A stretch of DNA of 36,881 nt from Motilimonas cestriensis (GTDB lineage: Bacteria > Pseudomonadota > Gammaproteobacteria > Enterobacterales > CBDFNC01). The notes under the pieces were generated by a model, which worked only from the letters and a program-made list of their open reading frames with translations, was not told where the DNA came from and did not search any database. Each line of letters opens with the position of its first letter. The first letter of the stretch is position 1. The stretch covers positions 1 to 36,881 of the forward strand of contig NZ_JAIMJA010000035.1 in the NCBI RefSeq assembly GCF_021295315.1. Direction: 5' to 3'. Position numbers and translations under genes: made by a program. Positions 1 to 6,177 of the stretch are shown piece after piece.

Positions 1-127
1 TTGCAATAACTCGATGGCGTGATCGGTTAATGGCAGTGATAACGCCGTGGCCGTTTTGGTGATCGAGGCGGGCAAATGAACTTGTGCATGATGCCAGTCA
101 ATGTATGACCAACGTAATTGCCGGGTT
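1..127. repeat. Terminal direct repeat, left copy (circular assembly overlap)
   Basis: Bases 1-127 are identical to 36755-36881, without a mismatch, and both lie inside one continuous integrase frame. A length of 127 matches a common maximum assembly k-mer, so I infer an assembly overlap on a circular (or circularly permuted) molecule, not a biological terminal repeat. Confidence 0.95.
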
Positions 128-855
128 TCACCAATGCGGGTGCCGTGCATCAACATAAATAGGGCTAAGGTTCGCGCGGGCTCACACTCTCTCTCTATTT
201 GTTGTTTGATTAAATGAGTTTGACCAAAGCGGATCGCCGCCTCTTTTGCTGGGATTTTAGCGTCGATAAAATCGCTAAAGGTCATTGATGCCAGCGGATC
301 ATAAGCCAAGCGCTTTTGCTTATGGGCCAACTTAAACACGCGCTTAAGCAGGGCAAAATGCTGGCGCACCGTGCCAAGCTTATATTGTGACTGTAGCGGC
401 CAGATCAGCGCCGTTTCAATCACTTCATGAGTTAATCCAATTAATTTAATTAATTGCAATCTAGGTATTAAATGCTTGCTCAAACTGCACTTAACATTGA
501 TGCGGCGGTTAGCGCTTAGGCTGCTATCGGTGGCGGCGCGCTCTTGATACCACGCCAACAACTCACCGACCGTTTGCCAGTCGTCACAGTTAACCGACTC
601 GGCGGCGGCATGGTTAGCCAGCAAAGTGGGCAACTTAGCGATCACGGCTTTGGCGGTTAGGCTCGGCCACACGCCCAGCTTGAGCCACTTGGTTTTATTG
701 CCTTGGTTTAGCACTAAATACCAACTGGCCTTAGTGCGGCAGGTGCGCACCCGCAAACGCAGCGGGTAACGCGGATCAGCCAACTCAGTAACGCCCTGAT
801 CGGCTAACGCCTTAGTGATTGCGCTGTCTGATAATCTCAGGGTTTGCGATGGCAT
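1..855 (-). CDS. int: Tyrosine integrase, N-terminal 285 codons (gene cut by the window edge)
   Basis: The ATG is at 855 and the frame stays open to base 1. Because 1-127 equals 36755-36881, the gene continues at 36754 and stops at 36356, giving a full protein of 417 aa. Such enzymes catalyse site-specific integration and excision of the prophage. The N-terminal part starts MPSQTLRLSD and has the small beta-rich arm-binding segment (WLKLGVWPSL near residue 75) typical of P4/CP4-type integrases, followed by a helical core-binding region. The first catalytic arginine is R240 in the GTRIGETRQLRW motif. The gene lies downstream of the Cro/Q operon and overlaps the preceding 65-aa gene by 19 bp, so it is probably read from the early leftward transcript. 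Family is confident; attachment site and target are unknown. Confidence 0.93.
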   Translation of the reverse strand, partial: MPSQTLRLSDSAITKALADQGVTELADPRYPLRLRVRTCRTKASWYLVLNQGNKTKWLKLGVWPSLTAKAVIAKLPTLLANHAAAESVNCDDWQTVGELLAWYQERAATDSSLSANRRINVKCSLSKHLIPRLQLIKLIGLTHEVIETALIWPLQSQYKLGTVRQHFALLKRVFKLAHKQKRLAYDPLASMTFSDFIDAKIPAKEAAIRFGQTHLIKQQIERECEPARTLALFMLMHGTRIGETRQLRWSYIDWHHAQVHLPASITKTATALSLPLTDHAIELLQ

Positions 856-1034
856 ACACACACCTTTTGCACTTTTTTTGTGGATAAGTTAGGTGCTGGC
901 GGTGCAGAAAATCGACCTAGATTTTTACCGGGAGGAAAGTATTTTTTACCTTTGTAGGCCAACTGAAAAAGCGTTAAGCCAGCGTATTTTCCGCGCCATT
1001 CTCGATAAAATTCCTCAACCATTTCTTTGTTCAT
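837..1034 (-). CDS. Small unknown protein upstream of integrase (65 aa)
   Basis: Not recognised. The ATG at 1034 has a good ribosome binding site (GGAGAT, 8 nt upstream) and the end overlaps the integrase start by 19 bp, suggesting translational coupling. The protein is basic, begins MNKEMVEEFYREWRGKYAG and ends in a Cys/Lys-rich tail (KKVQKVCVCHRKP). An excisionase or small DNA-binding role would fit the position, but no recognisable fold supports it. The frame contains a perfect DnaA-box 9-mer at 879-887, probably by chance. Confidence 0.6.
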   Translation of the reverse strand: MNKEMVEEFYREWRGKYAGLTLFQLAYKGKKYFPPGKNLGRFSAPPAPNLSTKKVQKVCVCHRKP

Positions 1035-1049
1035 TTATTTTATCTCCAT

Positions 1050-1211
1050 TCAATCAAAGCTATATTCGCGCTCGATTTCGGCCAACTCTTGCGCTTCTTC
1101 TTGTGCGCGGCGGCGGGCTGTAAACTCGGGATCAGGCTTGCCACTAGCCGAACGCTGGCGATTAGGTGTTAGGGCGGGAAACTGTCTAAAAAAATGGTCT
1201 TTATCACACAT
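1050..1211 (-). CDS. Small unknown protein (53 aa)
   Basis: A 53-aa frame, MCDKDHFFRQFPALTPNRQ... ending EIEREYSFD. The ATG at 1211 is preceded by GAGG with 6-nt spacing and lies 2 bp after the stop of the Q-like gene, a typical operon junction. The C-terminal half is a charged helix rich in Glu/Arg/Gln. No family recognised. Coupling and codon pattern suggest it is real. Confidence 0.6.
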   Translation of the reverse strand: MCDKDHFFRQFPALTPNRQRSASGKPDPEFTARRRAQEEAQELAEIEREYSFD

Positions 1212-1213
1212 AA

Positions 1214-1600
1214 TTAACCTCGATTAATGGCATTGCGAACATGGGCGCGGGCTAACGCTAAATCGCGCTCATAAGTGGCAAGGGATATATTCATTTTGTG
1301 AGCTTTGTCGATTCGTTTAGCGTCAAGGGGCAGCGATGGAATGCGCCACGCGCCATACTCCACGCGCACCACGTCAACGGCGCGGGGCTTAGTGGGTACA
1401 AGCTGACAAAGGGCCGTTTCAATGCGCAGCTCTACGCAGTCGATCACGGGCTGCTTGCCACCACTGCCAAAATTCATTTGGCCTTTGTTTTCCATCATCA
1501 CGCCCGTTAACGAGCGATAACCCGCTACTAAATGGCCGTGATGCACCCAACGCGCCCACATTTCAAAAGCTTGGTCTAAGCGGCGGCGGGCAACGTCCAT
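1214..1600 (-). CDS. Q-like late antitermination/regulatory protein (128 aa)
   Basis: The start is the ATG at 1600 that overlaps the TAA of the upstream gene (TAATG); a longer frame to 1714 would run well into that gene. The protein begins MDVARRRLDQAFEMWARWV. Its second half (VDVVRVEYGAW... then AHKMNISLATYERDLALARAHV) has the layout of phage Q-type late regulators: a Trp-rich N-terminus, then a helix-turn-helix-like segment around residues 95-120. Q proteins let RNA polymerase read through terminators downstream of the late promoter. A fitting target exists: a strong terminator at 34849-34876 just before the lysis genes. Family assignment is by pattern only; another late regulator is possible. 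Confidence 0.6.
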   Translation of the reverse strand: MDVARRRLDQAFEMWARWVHHGHLVAGYRSLTGVMMENKGQMNFGSGGKQPVIDCVELRIETALCQLVPTKPRAVDVVRVEYGAWRIPSLPLDAKRIDKAHKMNISLATYERDLALARAHVRNAINRG

Positions 1601-2025
1601 TACGCCGCCTTGGCTGCGCGCTTTTGCTGCCGTAACAGGCACTCGCTTTGCGCATGTAACGAACTCAAAACATAACTTGGGGCAGTGGCACAAAGAGCGG
1701 CGGGCAGCACCCACAAATCACCACGTTTTATTTTCACCTCGTCGTACACGCGACTTAATGCGGGCTGGTAAACATGCAGCACATGACCACCACGGACGCG
1801 TATTTCCTCCATTTCCGCTTCACTTTGCGGCCCGATCACCACATCCAAGCAACTGGTTTTAAAATGCGCCGCTCGGCGCAAGTGCATTTGAATCAAGCGC
1901 AAGCGCTCAGGCGCGCCATGATGCGTTAAATTAAGGGTTTGCGCGCGCGAGCCAAATGCCTTGCTTAACTCTGCGGCGACATCTTCAACTTTCGGGCTTA
2001 ACCCGCCAACAATCGCAATAATCAT
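1600..2025 (-). CDS. Unknown early protein, degenerate P-loop-like N-terminus (141 aa)
   Basis: Starts MIIAIVGGLSPKVEDVAAEL, which resembles the opening beta-strand and loop of dNMP/adenylate kinase-type P-loop proteins, but the lysine and Ser/Thr of a Walker A motif are absent. The C-terminus is basic (LLRQQKRAAKAA). The ATG overlaps the TGA of the Cro-like gene by 4 bp (ATGA), so the two are co-translated. A vestigial nucleotide kinase or Rossmann-type binding protein is possible, but no function can be assigned. Confidence 0.6.
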   Translation of the reverse strand: MIIAIVGGLSPKVEDVAAELSKAFGSRAQTLNLTHHGAPERLRLIQMHLRRAAHFKTSCLDVVIGPQSEAEMEEIRVRGGHVLHVYQPALSRVYDEVKIKRGDLWVLPAALCATAPSYVLSSLHAQSECLLRQQKRAAKAA

Positions 2026-2249
2026 GATCTGGCCTTACTCATTTGCTGATTTAAAAAATCGGTGCGCCACACATCAAAGTTGATCGCGCCGTCTGACTTA
2101 ATCTTTAATAACTCTTGGCTTTTCAGCGATGGGAAACGGCTAAACGTGGCCCATTGCTGAACCGTATTGACGCTCACGCCCAAATAACGTGCGGCTTTAG
2201 TGTTCCCCCGCTTACCAAAACAACTGATTAGCCATTGTTCAAAATTCAT
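2022..2249 (-). CDS. cro: Cro-like HTH repressor (75 aa)
   Basis: I place the start at the ATG at 2249 (MNFEQWLISC), after purine-rich AAGGCG; the upstream in-frame start at 2288 would lie in the operator. A helix-turn-helix is visible near residues 13-33 (GNTKAARYLGVSVNTVQQWA), a YdaS/Cro-like pattern. It is divergent from the CI-like gene with the shared operator region between them, the classic immunity switch layout, and it heads the long leftward operon. Cro would repress cI and tune early transcription. The role is inferred from HTH and position. Confidence 0.8.
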   Translation of the reverse strand: MNFEQWLISCFGKRGNTKAARYLGVSVNTVQQWATFSRFPSLKSQELLKIKSDGAINFDVWRTDFLNQQMSKARS

Positions 2250-2388
2250 TCTTGATCGCCTTACCTCTATTTGTGGTAATTTTAACATTTAACACCAGTT
2301 TATAAAATAGGTACGCACTAGAAAAAACCTCATATTGTGGTAATATCGCGCTATATTGATAAAACGTATCGACAATGGCGTTTAACGA
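2250..2388. promoter_or_regulatory. Divergent cro-cI operator/promoter region
   Basis: The non-coding gap between the divergent regulators carries two copies of TTGTGGTAA (2271-2279 and 2336-2344). The first belongs to a 24-bp element (2274-2297) starting TGGT and ending ACACCA, which recurs with 20 of 24 bases identical at 3095-3118. A possible rightward promoter for cI is TTGTGG (2336) with a 17-bp spacer to GATAAA. A possible leftward -10 is TATAAA on the minus strand near 2300-2308. Operators are well supported by repetition; exact promoters are guesses. Confidence 0.65.
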
Positions 2389-3042
2389 ATGAACCAAGAA
2401 AACATAGAAAAACTAGCGACTAACAAAGAAACTGGCGCACGAATAAAAAAATGCCGCATCAGAAAAGGGCTAACTCAAGACGAACTAGGCAAAATGGTAG
2501 GAGTAGATCAGCGGCGGGTTCACGCATGGGAAACCGGTAATAGAGGCATTCATAGCTCTATACTCAATCGCATTGCTGCAAACTTAGGTACAACGGGGGA
2601 ATACCTTGCCACATTTACAGATCACGAAGGCAGCAAAGGCAACGAGTGGCGTTACATTATTGCCAACAGCGCACTAGAAAAACTCAGGCACGCACAAAGC
2701 GATTTACTTGCTTTTAATGTTGATTCACTGGGACAGCGCAACATTAATGAAAGCTGTATCGCATTACTAAAATCGCAAGATGACGCGCTACACAAAACGA
2801 TAGCTAAAAACGACTTAGTATTAATCGACAAGTCTAAAAGCGAGGTGGTTAAGCCAGCTATTTTCGCCATTGCCACCGATAGTGGTGAGATATGGTTACG
2901 TTGGATGCGACCAGAAATAAACGGCGATGTGACCATCTATTGTGATGAGAAAGAACATTTCCCTGACTCTACGCTAACTAAAGAACAGTTAAAAAAACTG
3001 GATATTGTCGGACAAGTGATCGGGCACTGGCACTGGAATTAA
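2389..3042 (+). CDS. CI-like repressor: HTH plus S24-like domain without catalytic residues (217 aa)
   Basis: Residues 14-70 form an XRE helix-turn-helix (TGARIKKCRIRKGLTQDELG, then DQRRVHAWETG). Residues 125-215 match the LexA/CI S24 fold: a strand before DALHKTI, then NDLVLID, GEIWLR and a final DIVGQVIGHWHW. Where active proteins have the nucleophile (DSMEPTI), this one has DALHKTI, so Ser is Ala133. The general-base Lys position (VKR) reads LRW, with R171. RecA-stimulated self-cleavage therefore looks impossible. The gene is divergent from cro and should maintain lysogeny by binding sites at 2274-2297 and 3095-3118. A small terminator follows it. Confidence 0.85.
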   Translation: MNQENIEKLATNKETGARIKKCRIRKGLTQDELGKMVGVDQRRVHAWETGNRGIHSSILNRIAANLGTTGEYLATFTDHEGSKGNEWRYIIANSALEKLRHAQSDLLAFNVDSLGQRNINESCIALLKSQDDALHKTIAKNDLVLIDKSKSEVVKPAIFAIATDSGEIWLRWMRPEINGDVTIYCDEKEHFPDSTLTKEQLKKLDIVGQVIGHWHWN

Positions 3043-3047
3043 ACAAG

Positions 3048-3071
3048 AACGCGGGATAACTGCGTTTTTTT
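3048..3071 (+). terminator. Probable terminator after cI
   Basis: AACGC (3048-3052) pairs with GCGTT (3062-3066) around a 9-nt loop, followed by a 7-T run (3065-3071). The stem is short but the U-tract is good and the site lies 6 bp after the cI stop. Confidence 0.55.
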
Positions 3072-3094
3072 ACGCCTTTATATACCCTCTTATG

Positions 3095-3118
3095 TGGTAT
3101 TTTTGACAAATAACACCA
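3095..3118. promoter_or_regulatory. CI/Cro-type operator before the rightward early operon
   Basis: This 24-bp element begins TGGTATTTTTGAC and ends ATAACACCA. It matches the element at 2274-2297 at 20 of 24 positions, including both ends. A TTGACA (-35-like) lies inside it at 3103-3108, so a bound repressor would block a rightward promoter for genes from 3136. It corresponds to a second operator as in lambdoid switches. Confidence 0.7.
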
Positions 3119-3135
3119 TCAGGACTCATCGAATA

Positions 3136-3399
3136 ATGAACAACAAACTAACCATTCGAAGCTCAATCAAAGAAGTACACACACAAGCCGTCAGGCAAAA
3201 CCAGCACACCTTTGCCAAAACCGTGGCAATCCGCGCCATGGCCGCGCAGATCAGCGAAATGTGCCACCCGGATGAAATCGAGCACAACGCCCACGCCATT
3301 CTTGAGCTAAACGAATCAATCAGCCACCTGATCGAAGAAGTGCGAAACGAACAAAACCAACTGGCTGAAATCATCAGCATTTGGGGTGACAAATGTTAG
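3136..3399 (+). CDS. Unknown first gene of rightward early operon (87 aa)
   Basis: I chose the ATG at 3136 (MNNKLTIRSS, AGGA 11 nt upstream) because the earlier ATG at 3094 would start inside the operator. The protein is mostly helical and charged, with a probable coiled segment at residues 45-80 (IEHNAHAILELNESISHLIEE). No family recognised. It overlaps the next gene by 7 bp. By position it is an early protein repressed in the lysogen. Confidence 0.6.
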   Translation: MNNKLTIRSSIKEVHTQAVRQNQHTFAKTVAIRAMAAQISEMCHPDEIEHNAHAILELNESISHLIEEVRNEQNQLAEIISIWGDKC

Positions 3400-3752
3400 C
3401 CACCGACTACGCCAGTTTATTTAGCGCCGAGCAAAAGCGCGTGTTAAACGATACCGCCCACGGCCAAAGCACCGCCAAGATCGCGCAAAATATTAACGCG
3501 ACACAAGCCGATGTGCGCAGCATTCAACTTGATATACAAGCGCGACTTGATGCCAAAAATACCGCGCACATGATCCACCGCGCTTGGCAAGTGGGGTTAC
3601 TAGGCACAAAAGCCCTTTGTTTATTGCTGGCAGCACTGACACTACAACCGCAAGACAACGCGATCAGAACCGCGCGCACCGCCAGAACGCGCACCCCATC
3701 ATCATTAGTACGCCTTAAGTCGGGCGCAGTCGGTAGGAATCTAAACGCATGA
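3393..3752 (+). CDS. LuxR/GerE-type HTH protein with a C-terminal hydrophobic segment (119 aa)
   Basis: Residues 10-55 follow the GerE pattern: AEQKRVLNDTAHGQSTAKIAQ, then NATQADVRSIQLDIQARLDA. A hydrophobic stretch at about residues 67-84 (VGLLGTKALCLLLAALTL) could be a membrane segment or a buried helix. The basic tail (RTARTARTRT) could contact nucleic acid. It overlaps the upstream gene by 7 bp and the methyltransferase gene by 4 bp (ATGA). Likely a small transcription regulator of the early operon; target unknown. Confidence 0.65.
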   Translation: MLATDYASLFSAEQKRVLNDTAHGQSTAKIAQNINATQADVRSIQLDIQARLDAKNTAHMIHRAWQVGLLGTKALCLLLAALTLQPQDNAIRTARTARTRTPSSLVRLKSGAVGRNLNA

Positions 3753-4351
3753 GCCAAAACAGCGCCAATTTAATCAATCAAACTTCAGGCGAATTTGAAT
3801 ACTACACCCCCCCACTATGGCCTAACTTGGCGCGCGAACTGATGGGCCAAATTGATTTAGACCCCGCCAGCAATGAGATCGCCAATAAAACGATTCAAGC
3901 CACGGCTATTTTTACCCAACAAACTGACGGCCTTAGCCAAAACTGGTTTGGTAACGTCTGGATGAATCACCCGTTTCACCGGGGCGAACAACCCTGCCCC
4001 AAAAACCGTGACAAGTGCAAAAAAAAGGCATGTGTTAAGCGTGGCTATCACATCGACGAGCCGATCCCGTCTAATGAAGATTGGATAAATAAAATCGTGT
4101 CCGAGTATCAAAACGGCTACATCAAACAAGCCGTGATGATCTGTTTTTGCTCCAGCTCAGAAACATGGTTTAAACCGCTTTTGCAATATCCGCAATTATT
4201 CCCTAATGGCCGTGTGCATTACCACAAAGCCGATGGCAGCAAAGCCGACAATTGCACCAAAGGCAGCGTGATCACTTACCTTGGCCCCGACCTAGACGGA
4301 TTTATAAAAATATTTGGCCCCCACGGCACCATCAAAATAGAAGTAAACTAA
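3749..4351 (+). CDS. Phage DNA N6-adenine methyltransferase (200 aa)
   Basis: The EYYTPP opening, IDLDPASNEIANKTI (about residue 35) and WFGNVWMNHPF (about residue 65) are the hallmarks of the phage N6-adenine methyltransferase family (the DNA_N-6-adenine_Mtase Pfam family, Dam type). It transfers methyl from S-adenosylmethionine to adenine in DNA, usually to evade host restriction or to mark phage DNA. The catalytic (D/N)PP(Y/F) tetrad reads NHPF, so the first proline is His. A Cys-rich insert follows (PCPKNRDKCKKKAC), perhaps a metal-binding knuckle. It is in an early operon with 4-bp overlap to the previous gene. Family is confident; target sequence unknown. Confidence 0.85.
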   Translation: MSQNSANLINQTSGEFEYYTPPLWPNLARELMGQIDLDPASNEIANKTIQATAIFTQQTDGLSQNWFGNVWMNHPFHRGEQPCPKNRDKCKKKACVKRGYHIDEPIPSNEDWINKIVSEYQNGYIKQAVMICFCSSSETWFKPLLQYPQLFPNGRVHYHKADGSKADNCTKGSVITYLGPDLDGFIKIFGPHGTIKIEVN

Positions 4352-4356
4352 CGAGG
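4346..4356 (+). promoter_or_regulatory. Shared ribosome-binding leader AACTAACGAGG (copy 1 of 3)
   Basis: The exact 11-mer AACTAACGAGG precedes the ATG of the coiled-coil gene (4362). It recurs before parA (6160-6170) and before the 51-aa gene (7209-7219). GAGG is the Shine-Dalgarno; conservation of the flank suggests shared translation control or recent common descent of the leaders. Confidence 0.45.
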
Positions 4357-4361
4357 CAAGC

Positions 4362-5219
4362 ATGAACACTGAAACACTAGACACTGAAAACCCTTTAGAG
4401 CAATACGCACCAGAAGAACTACTTAGCGAATTTATAAATAAATTTAACACCATGGCCGATGAAAAAGACGGCCAGCAAACCTTGCTTTTTCTTAACACCG
4501 AAAAGCTGATTGAAAGCGAAACCCGAAACGCACAATTACAAGCCCAGCTTGATGAGGCCAACCAAAAACTAACAGCTCAACGCGACTTATTAAAAATCAG
4601 TGAAAGCAACTCAATCAAAGCCATGGCCCTAAAAGCACAGCTTGACACCGCGAACGACACGATCCAGCAACAACGAAAGCTATTGAATGACTACAAAGGC
4701 GGCAATGACCCCGTAAAACTGAAAAAACGCTTAGAAGAACAAAAAGAGAAAAACAAAGGGCTAATCGCCAGAAACGATCTGTTAGTTAGAGATAATCGAG
4801 AATTAAGAAAAGAGCGCGACAACGCATTAAGCGAGCGCAACATTGCAGTTAATAAAGTGCATGAAACCAGCGTGGAAAGCATAGCCGAATCATTACCCGG
4901 CATTTATCACAAAGGCAACGACCACATTTTAATCATGCCAAACATGCTCACAATGGCTGATAGTGAGGGTGAACTGTTTGGCGGGCGGGCGCTGATTTAC
5001 ATGCACCAAAGCGGCTGCGCACGTTTAATGACATACAACCCCGACACGCAACAATCACACATTTGTAAATCACCGCGCGGCGGGCTTAAACCAAGCAAAG
5101 AAACCATCGAGTTTGCGCAAAACTGGTTATATAAAGTCAATGAACTACAAAACGGCGAAATAACCGCAACAGACCTTAGACCCGCCGACTTTAACCCAAA
5201 AATAAAAGCCCCTGCCTAA
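4362..5219 (+). CDS. Coiled-coil protein, last gene of the rightward operon (285 aa)
   Basis: Residues 40-165 are predicted coiled coil, rich in Glu/Lys/Gln/Leu with repeated ISE, AQLD and KKRLEEQKEKNKGL patterns. Residues 175-285 look globular (GIYHKGNDHILIMPNMLTM, GGRALIYMHQSGCARLMTY). It has a strong GAGG site 5 nt before the ATG and ends in a 4-bp convergent overlap with the next minus-strand gene. No family recognised. By position it is an early gene; a scaffold-like role in replication or host takeover would be a guess. Confidence 0.7.
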   Translation: MNTETLDTENPLEQYAPEELLSEFINKFNTMADEKDGQQTLLFLNTEKLIESETRNAQLQAQLDEANQKLTAQRDLLKISESNSIKAMALKAQLDTANDTIQQQRKLLNDYKGGNDPVKLKKRLEEQKEKNKGLIARNDLLVRDNRELRKERDNALSERNIAVNKVHETSVESIAESLPGIYHKGNDHILIMPNMLTMADSEGELFGGRALIYMHQSGCARLMTYNPDTQQSHICKSPRGGLKPSKETIEFAQNWLYKVNELQNGEITATDLRPADFNPKIKAPA

Positions 5220-5626
5220 GCCATAAACGCCAGCACGGGGATCACGTCTTGCGGCGCGCGCCCCGTCAATATCAAAAACTTGCGCCACACATCATACGGC
5301 ACTTTTTTAGCCCCGCTTTTAAACTCACGCACCCGCCGATCACTCGACAACCCCAGCAAAACAGACAGCTTTTTATCTGTGTTGTACTCACTAAAATGGC
5401 TTTGAAAATGGCGAAAATACGCCGCCACAATATCAGCATCAGGCGCTTGCCAGCCTTGCCCCTGCATAAGCAAGTGCGCACGGGAATAATCCGCCTCATT
5501 GAGATCGGTTAATCCTGGCAACACGGGCGCGTTCAAATTGGCATTTAGTTGTTCAATGGCCGCTTGCGTGGCTCTTTCATGGATCACGCGCAACTGTTCG
5601 CGCATATTTGGCATTGGCACTTTCAT
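5216..5626 (-). CDS. HTH-like regulator, Cro-type context (136 aa)
   Basis: The C-terminal half (NTDKKLSVLLGLSSDRRVREF, KVPYDVWRKFLILTG) reads as a lambda-repressor-like helix-turn-helix with the recognition helix near residues 88-105. The N-terminus is helical with no known domain. The gene is convergent with the early operon, sharing its last 4 bp. Inverted and direct TTATCA/TGATAA repeats lie directly upstream (5638-5668), as expected for an autoregulated DNA-binding protein. The role is not known; control of the neighbouring par or HsdS-like genes is possible. Confidence 0.6.
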   Translation of the reverse strand: MKVPMPNMREQLRVIHERATQAAIEQLNANLNAPVLPGLTDLNEADYSRAHLLMQGQGWQAPDADIVAAYFRHFQSHFSEYNTDKKLSVLLGLSSDRRVREFKSGAKKVPYDVWRKFLILTGRAPQDVIPVLAFMA

Positions 5627-5637
5627 ATTTTAAACCC

Positions 5638-5668
5638 TTATCACTTAATGATAACTATCGGATGATAA
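5638..5668. promoter_or_regulatory. Probable operator upstream of the 5216-5626 regulator
   Basis: TTATCA at 5638-5643 and TGATAA at 5649-5654 form a perfect palindrome with a 5-bp spacer. TGATAA repeats at 5663-5668, 14 bp later. They lie 12 bp upstream of the regulator's ATG (5626), so I infer an autoregulatory operator. Confidence 0.5.
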
Positions 5669-5688
5669 GGGGGCCGAAGCCCCCTTTT
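5667..5688. terminator. Strong hairpin terminator, probably for the HsdS-like gene
   Basis: AAGGGGGC (5667-5674) pairs perfectly with GCCCCCTT (5679-5686) across a 4-nt loop. On the minus strand the loop is TTCG closed by C-G, a very stable tetraloop; on the plus strand TTTT follows. It lies 3 bp after the stop of the minus gene 5691-5978, separating it from the regulator downstream. Confidence 0.7.
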
Positions 5689-5690
5689 AA

Positions 5691-5978
5691 TTACATCGGT
5701 GACAGTTCGATTTGGCGAACGTCTGAAACTCGGATATTAACCAAGCTCAATGTACCTGTAGCAAGCGGCTCCCACACGCCCCGAGAATGTAAATCCTCGA
5801 AGCAGTAATAAAGGTATCGTGGGTGCATCAGGTCGGTGTTAATCACCTTGATGCCGATATGTTCTTTATTGAACGTTGTTGAAGGCTTGCCACAAGTTTT
5901 TAAAGAGCCTCTACGCACCAACCAGAAATCAGCATCTTGAAGATTTGTAGCTATGGTCGCAATGTCGGAAAGTTTCAT
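5691..5978 (-). CDS. Orphan HsdS-like half specificity domain (95 aa)
   Basis: I chose the ATG at 5978 (MKLSDIATIATNLQDADFWL) because GGAG lies 7 nt upstream. The layout resembles the end of a type I restriction specificity-subunit target-recognition domain: an opening helix, a central strand with RRGSLKTCGKP, then MHPRYLYYCFEDLHSRG, then GTLSLVNIRVSDVRQIELSP, the region that selects and positions DNA in HsdS. No hsdM or hsdR is in the window. It is transcribed alone, divergent from parA, and ends at a strong terminator. It could bind DNA, interfere with host type I restriction by pairing with HsdM, or help partition. Similarity is by eye; moderate confidence. Confidence 0.5.
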   Translation of the reverse strand: MKLSDIATIATNLQDADFWLVRRGSLKTCGKPSTTFNKEHIGIKVINTDLMHPRYLYYCFEDLHSRGVWEPLATGTLSLVNIRVSDVRQIELSPM

Positions 5979-6051
5979 TCGTTTCTCCAAGAGCATCAAC
6001 TAGCCCTCTCGAAACGAGCGGCTTTCTGTGTGCCCCCGTTGAAAGAGATAA

Positions 6052-6068
6052 TAGGCGCTTTGCGCCTA
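6052..6068. promoter_or_regulatory. GC-rich hairpin in the HsdS-like/parA intergenic region
   Basis: TAGGCGC (6052-6058) and GCGCCTA (6062-6068) form a 7-bp stem with a TTT loop, directly before the AT-rich par repeats. No clear U-tract follows, so it may be a boundary or binding site as much as a terminator. Confidence 0.4.
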
Positions 6069-6086
6069 ACTATCAAGCTTTATTTT

Positions 6087-6150
6087 GATTAATCGAATTA
6101 ATTAATATAATCAAATTAATTTGACTAATCGGAATAATTAAATTAATTTA
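6087..6150. repeat. AT-rich direct repeats upstream of parA (candidate partition site)
   Basis: The motif GAYTAATYGRAWTAATTAA occurs at 6087-6105 and 6123-6141, 36 bp apart, between the divergent HsdS-like gene and parA. Related copies flank the far side of the par pair (7125-7166) and lie at 24013-24031. Small ParA systems with ribbon-helix-helix partners usually have such iterated sites upstream serving as both centromere and operator. That role is inferred. Confidence 0.6.
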
Positions 6151-6177
6151 AATGCAACTAACTAACGAGGTAGCAAC

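Noticed and set aside
1-127. Terminal repeat as a true phage direct terminal repeat
   Set aside because: It lies within one integrase gene and its length equals a common assembler k-mer; a cos-like region is found elsewhere.
431-460. AT-rich match to the par repeats inside integrase
   Set aside because: It encodes normal integrase residues (LQLIKLIGL); the match can arise from the codons, so it is only mentioned with the repeat finding.
879-887. Perfect DnaA box (TTATCCACA) on the minus strand
   Set aside because: It lies inside the 65-aa gene frame and far from the Rep-like gene and its non-coding region; a single 9-mer match is expected by chance often enough.
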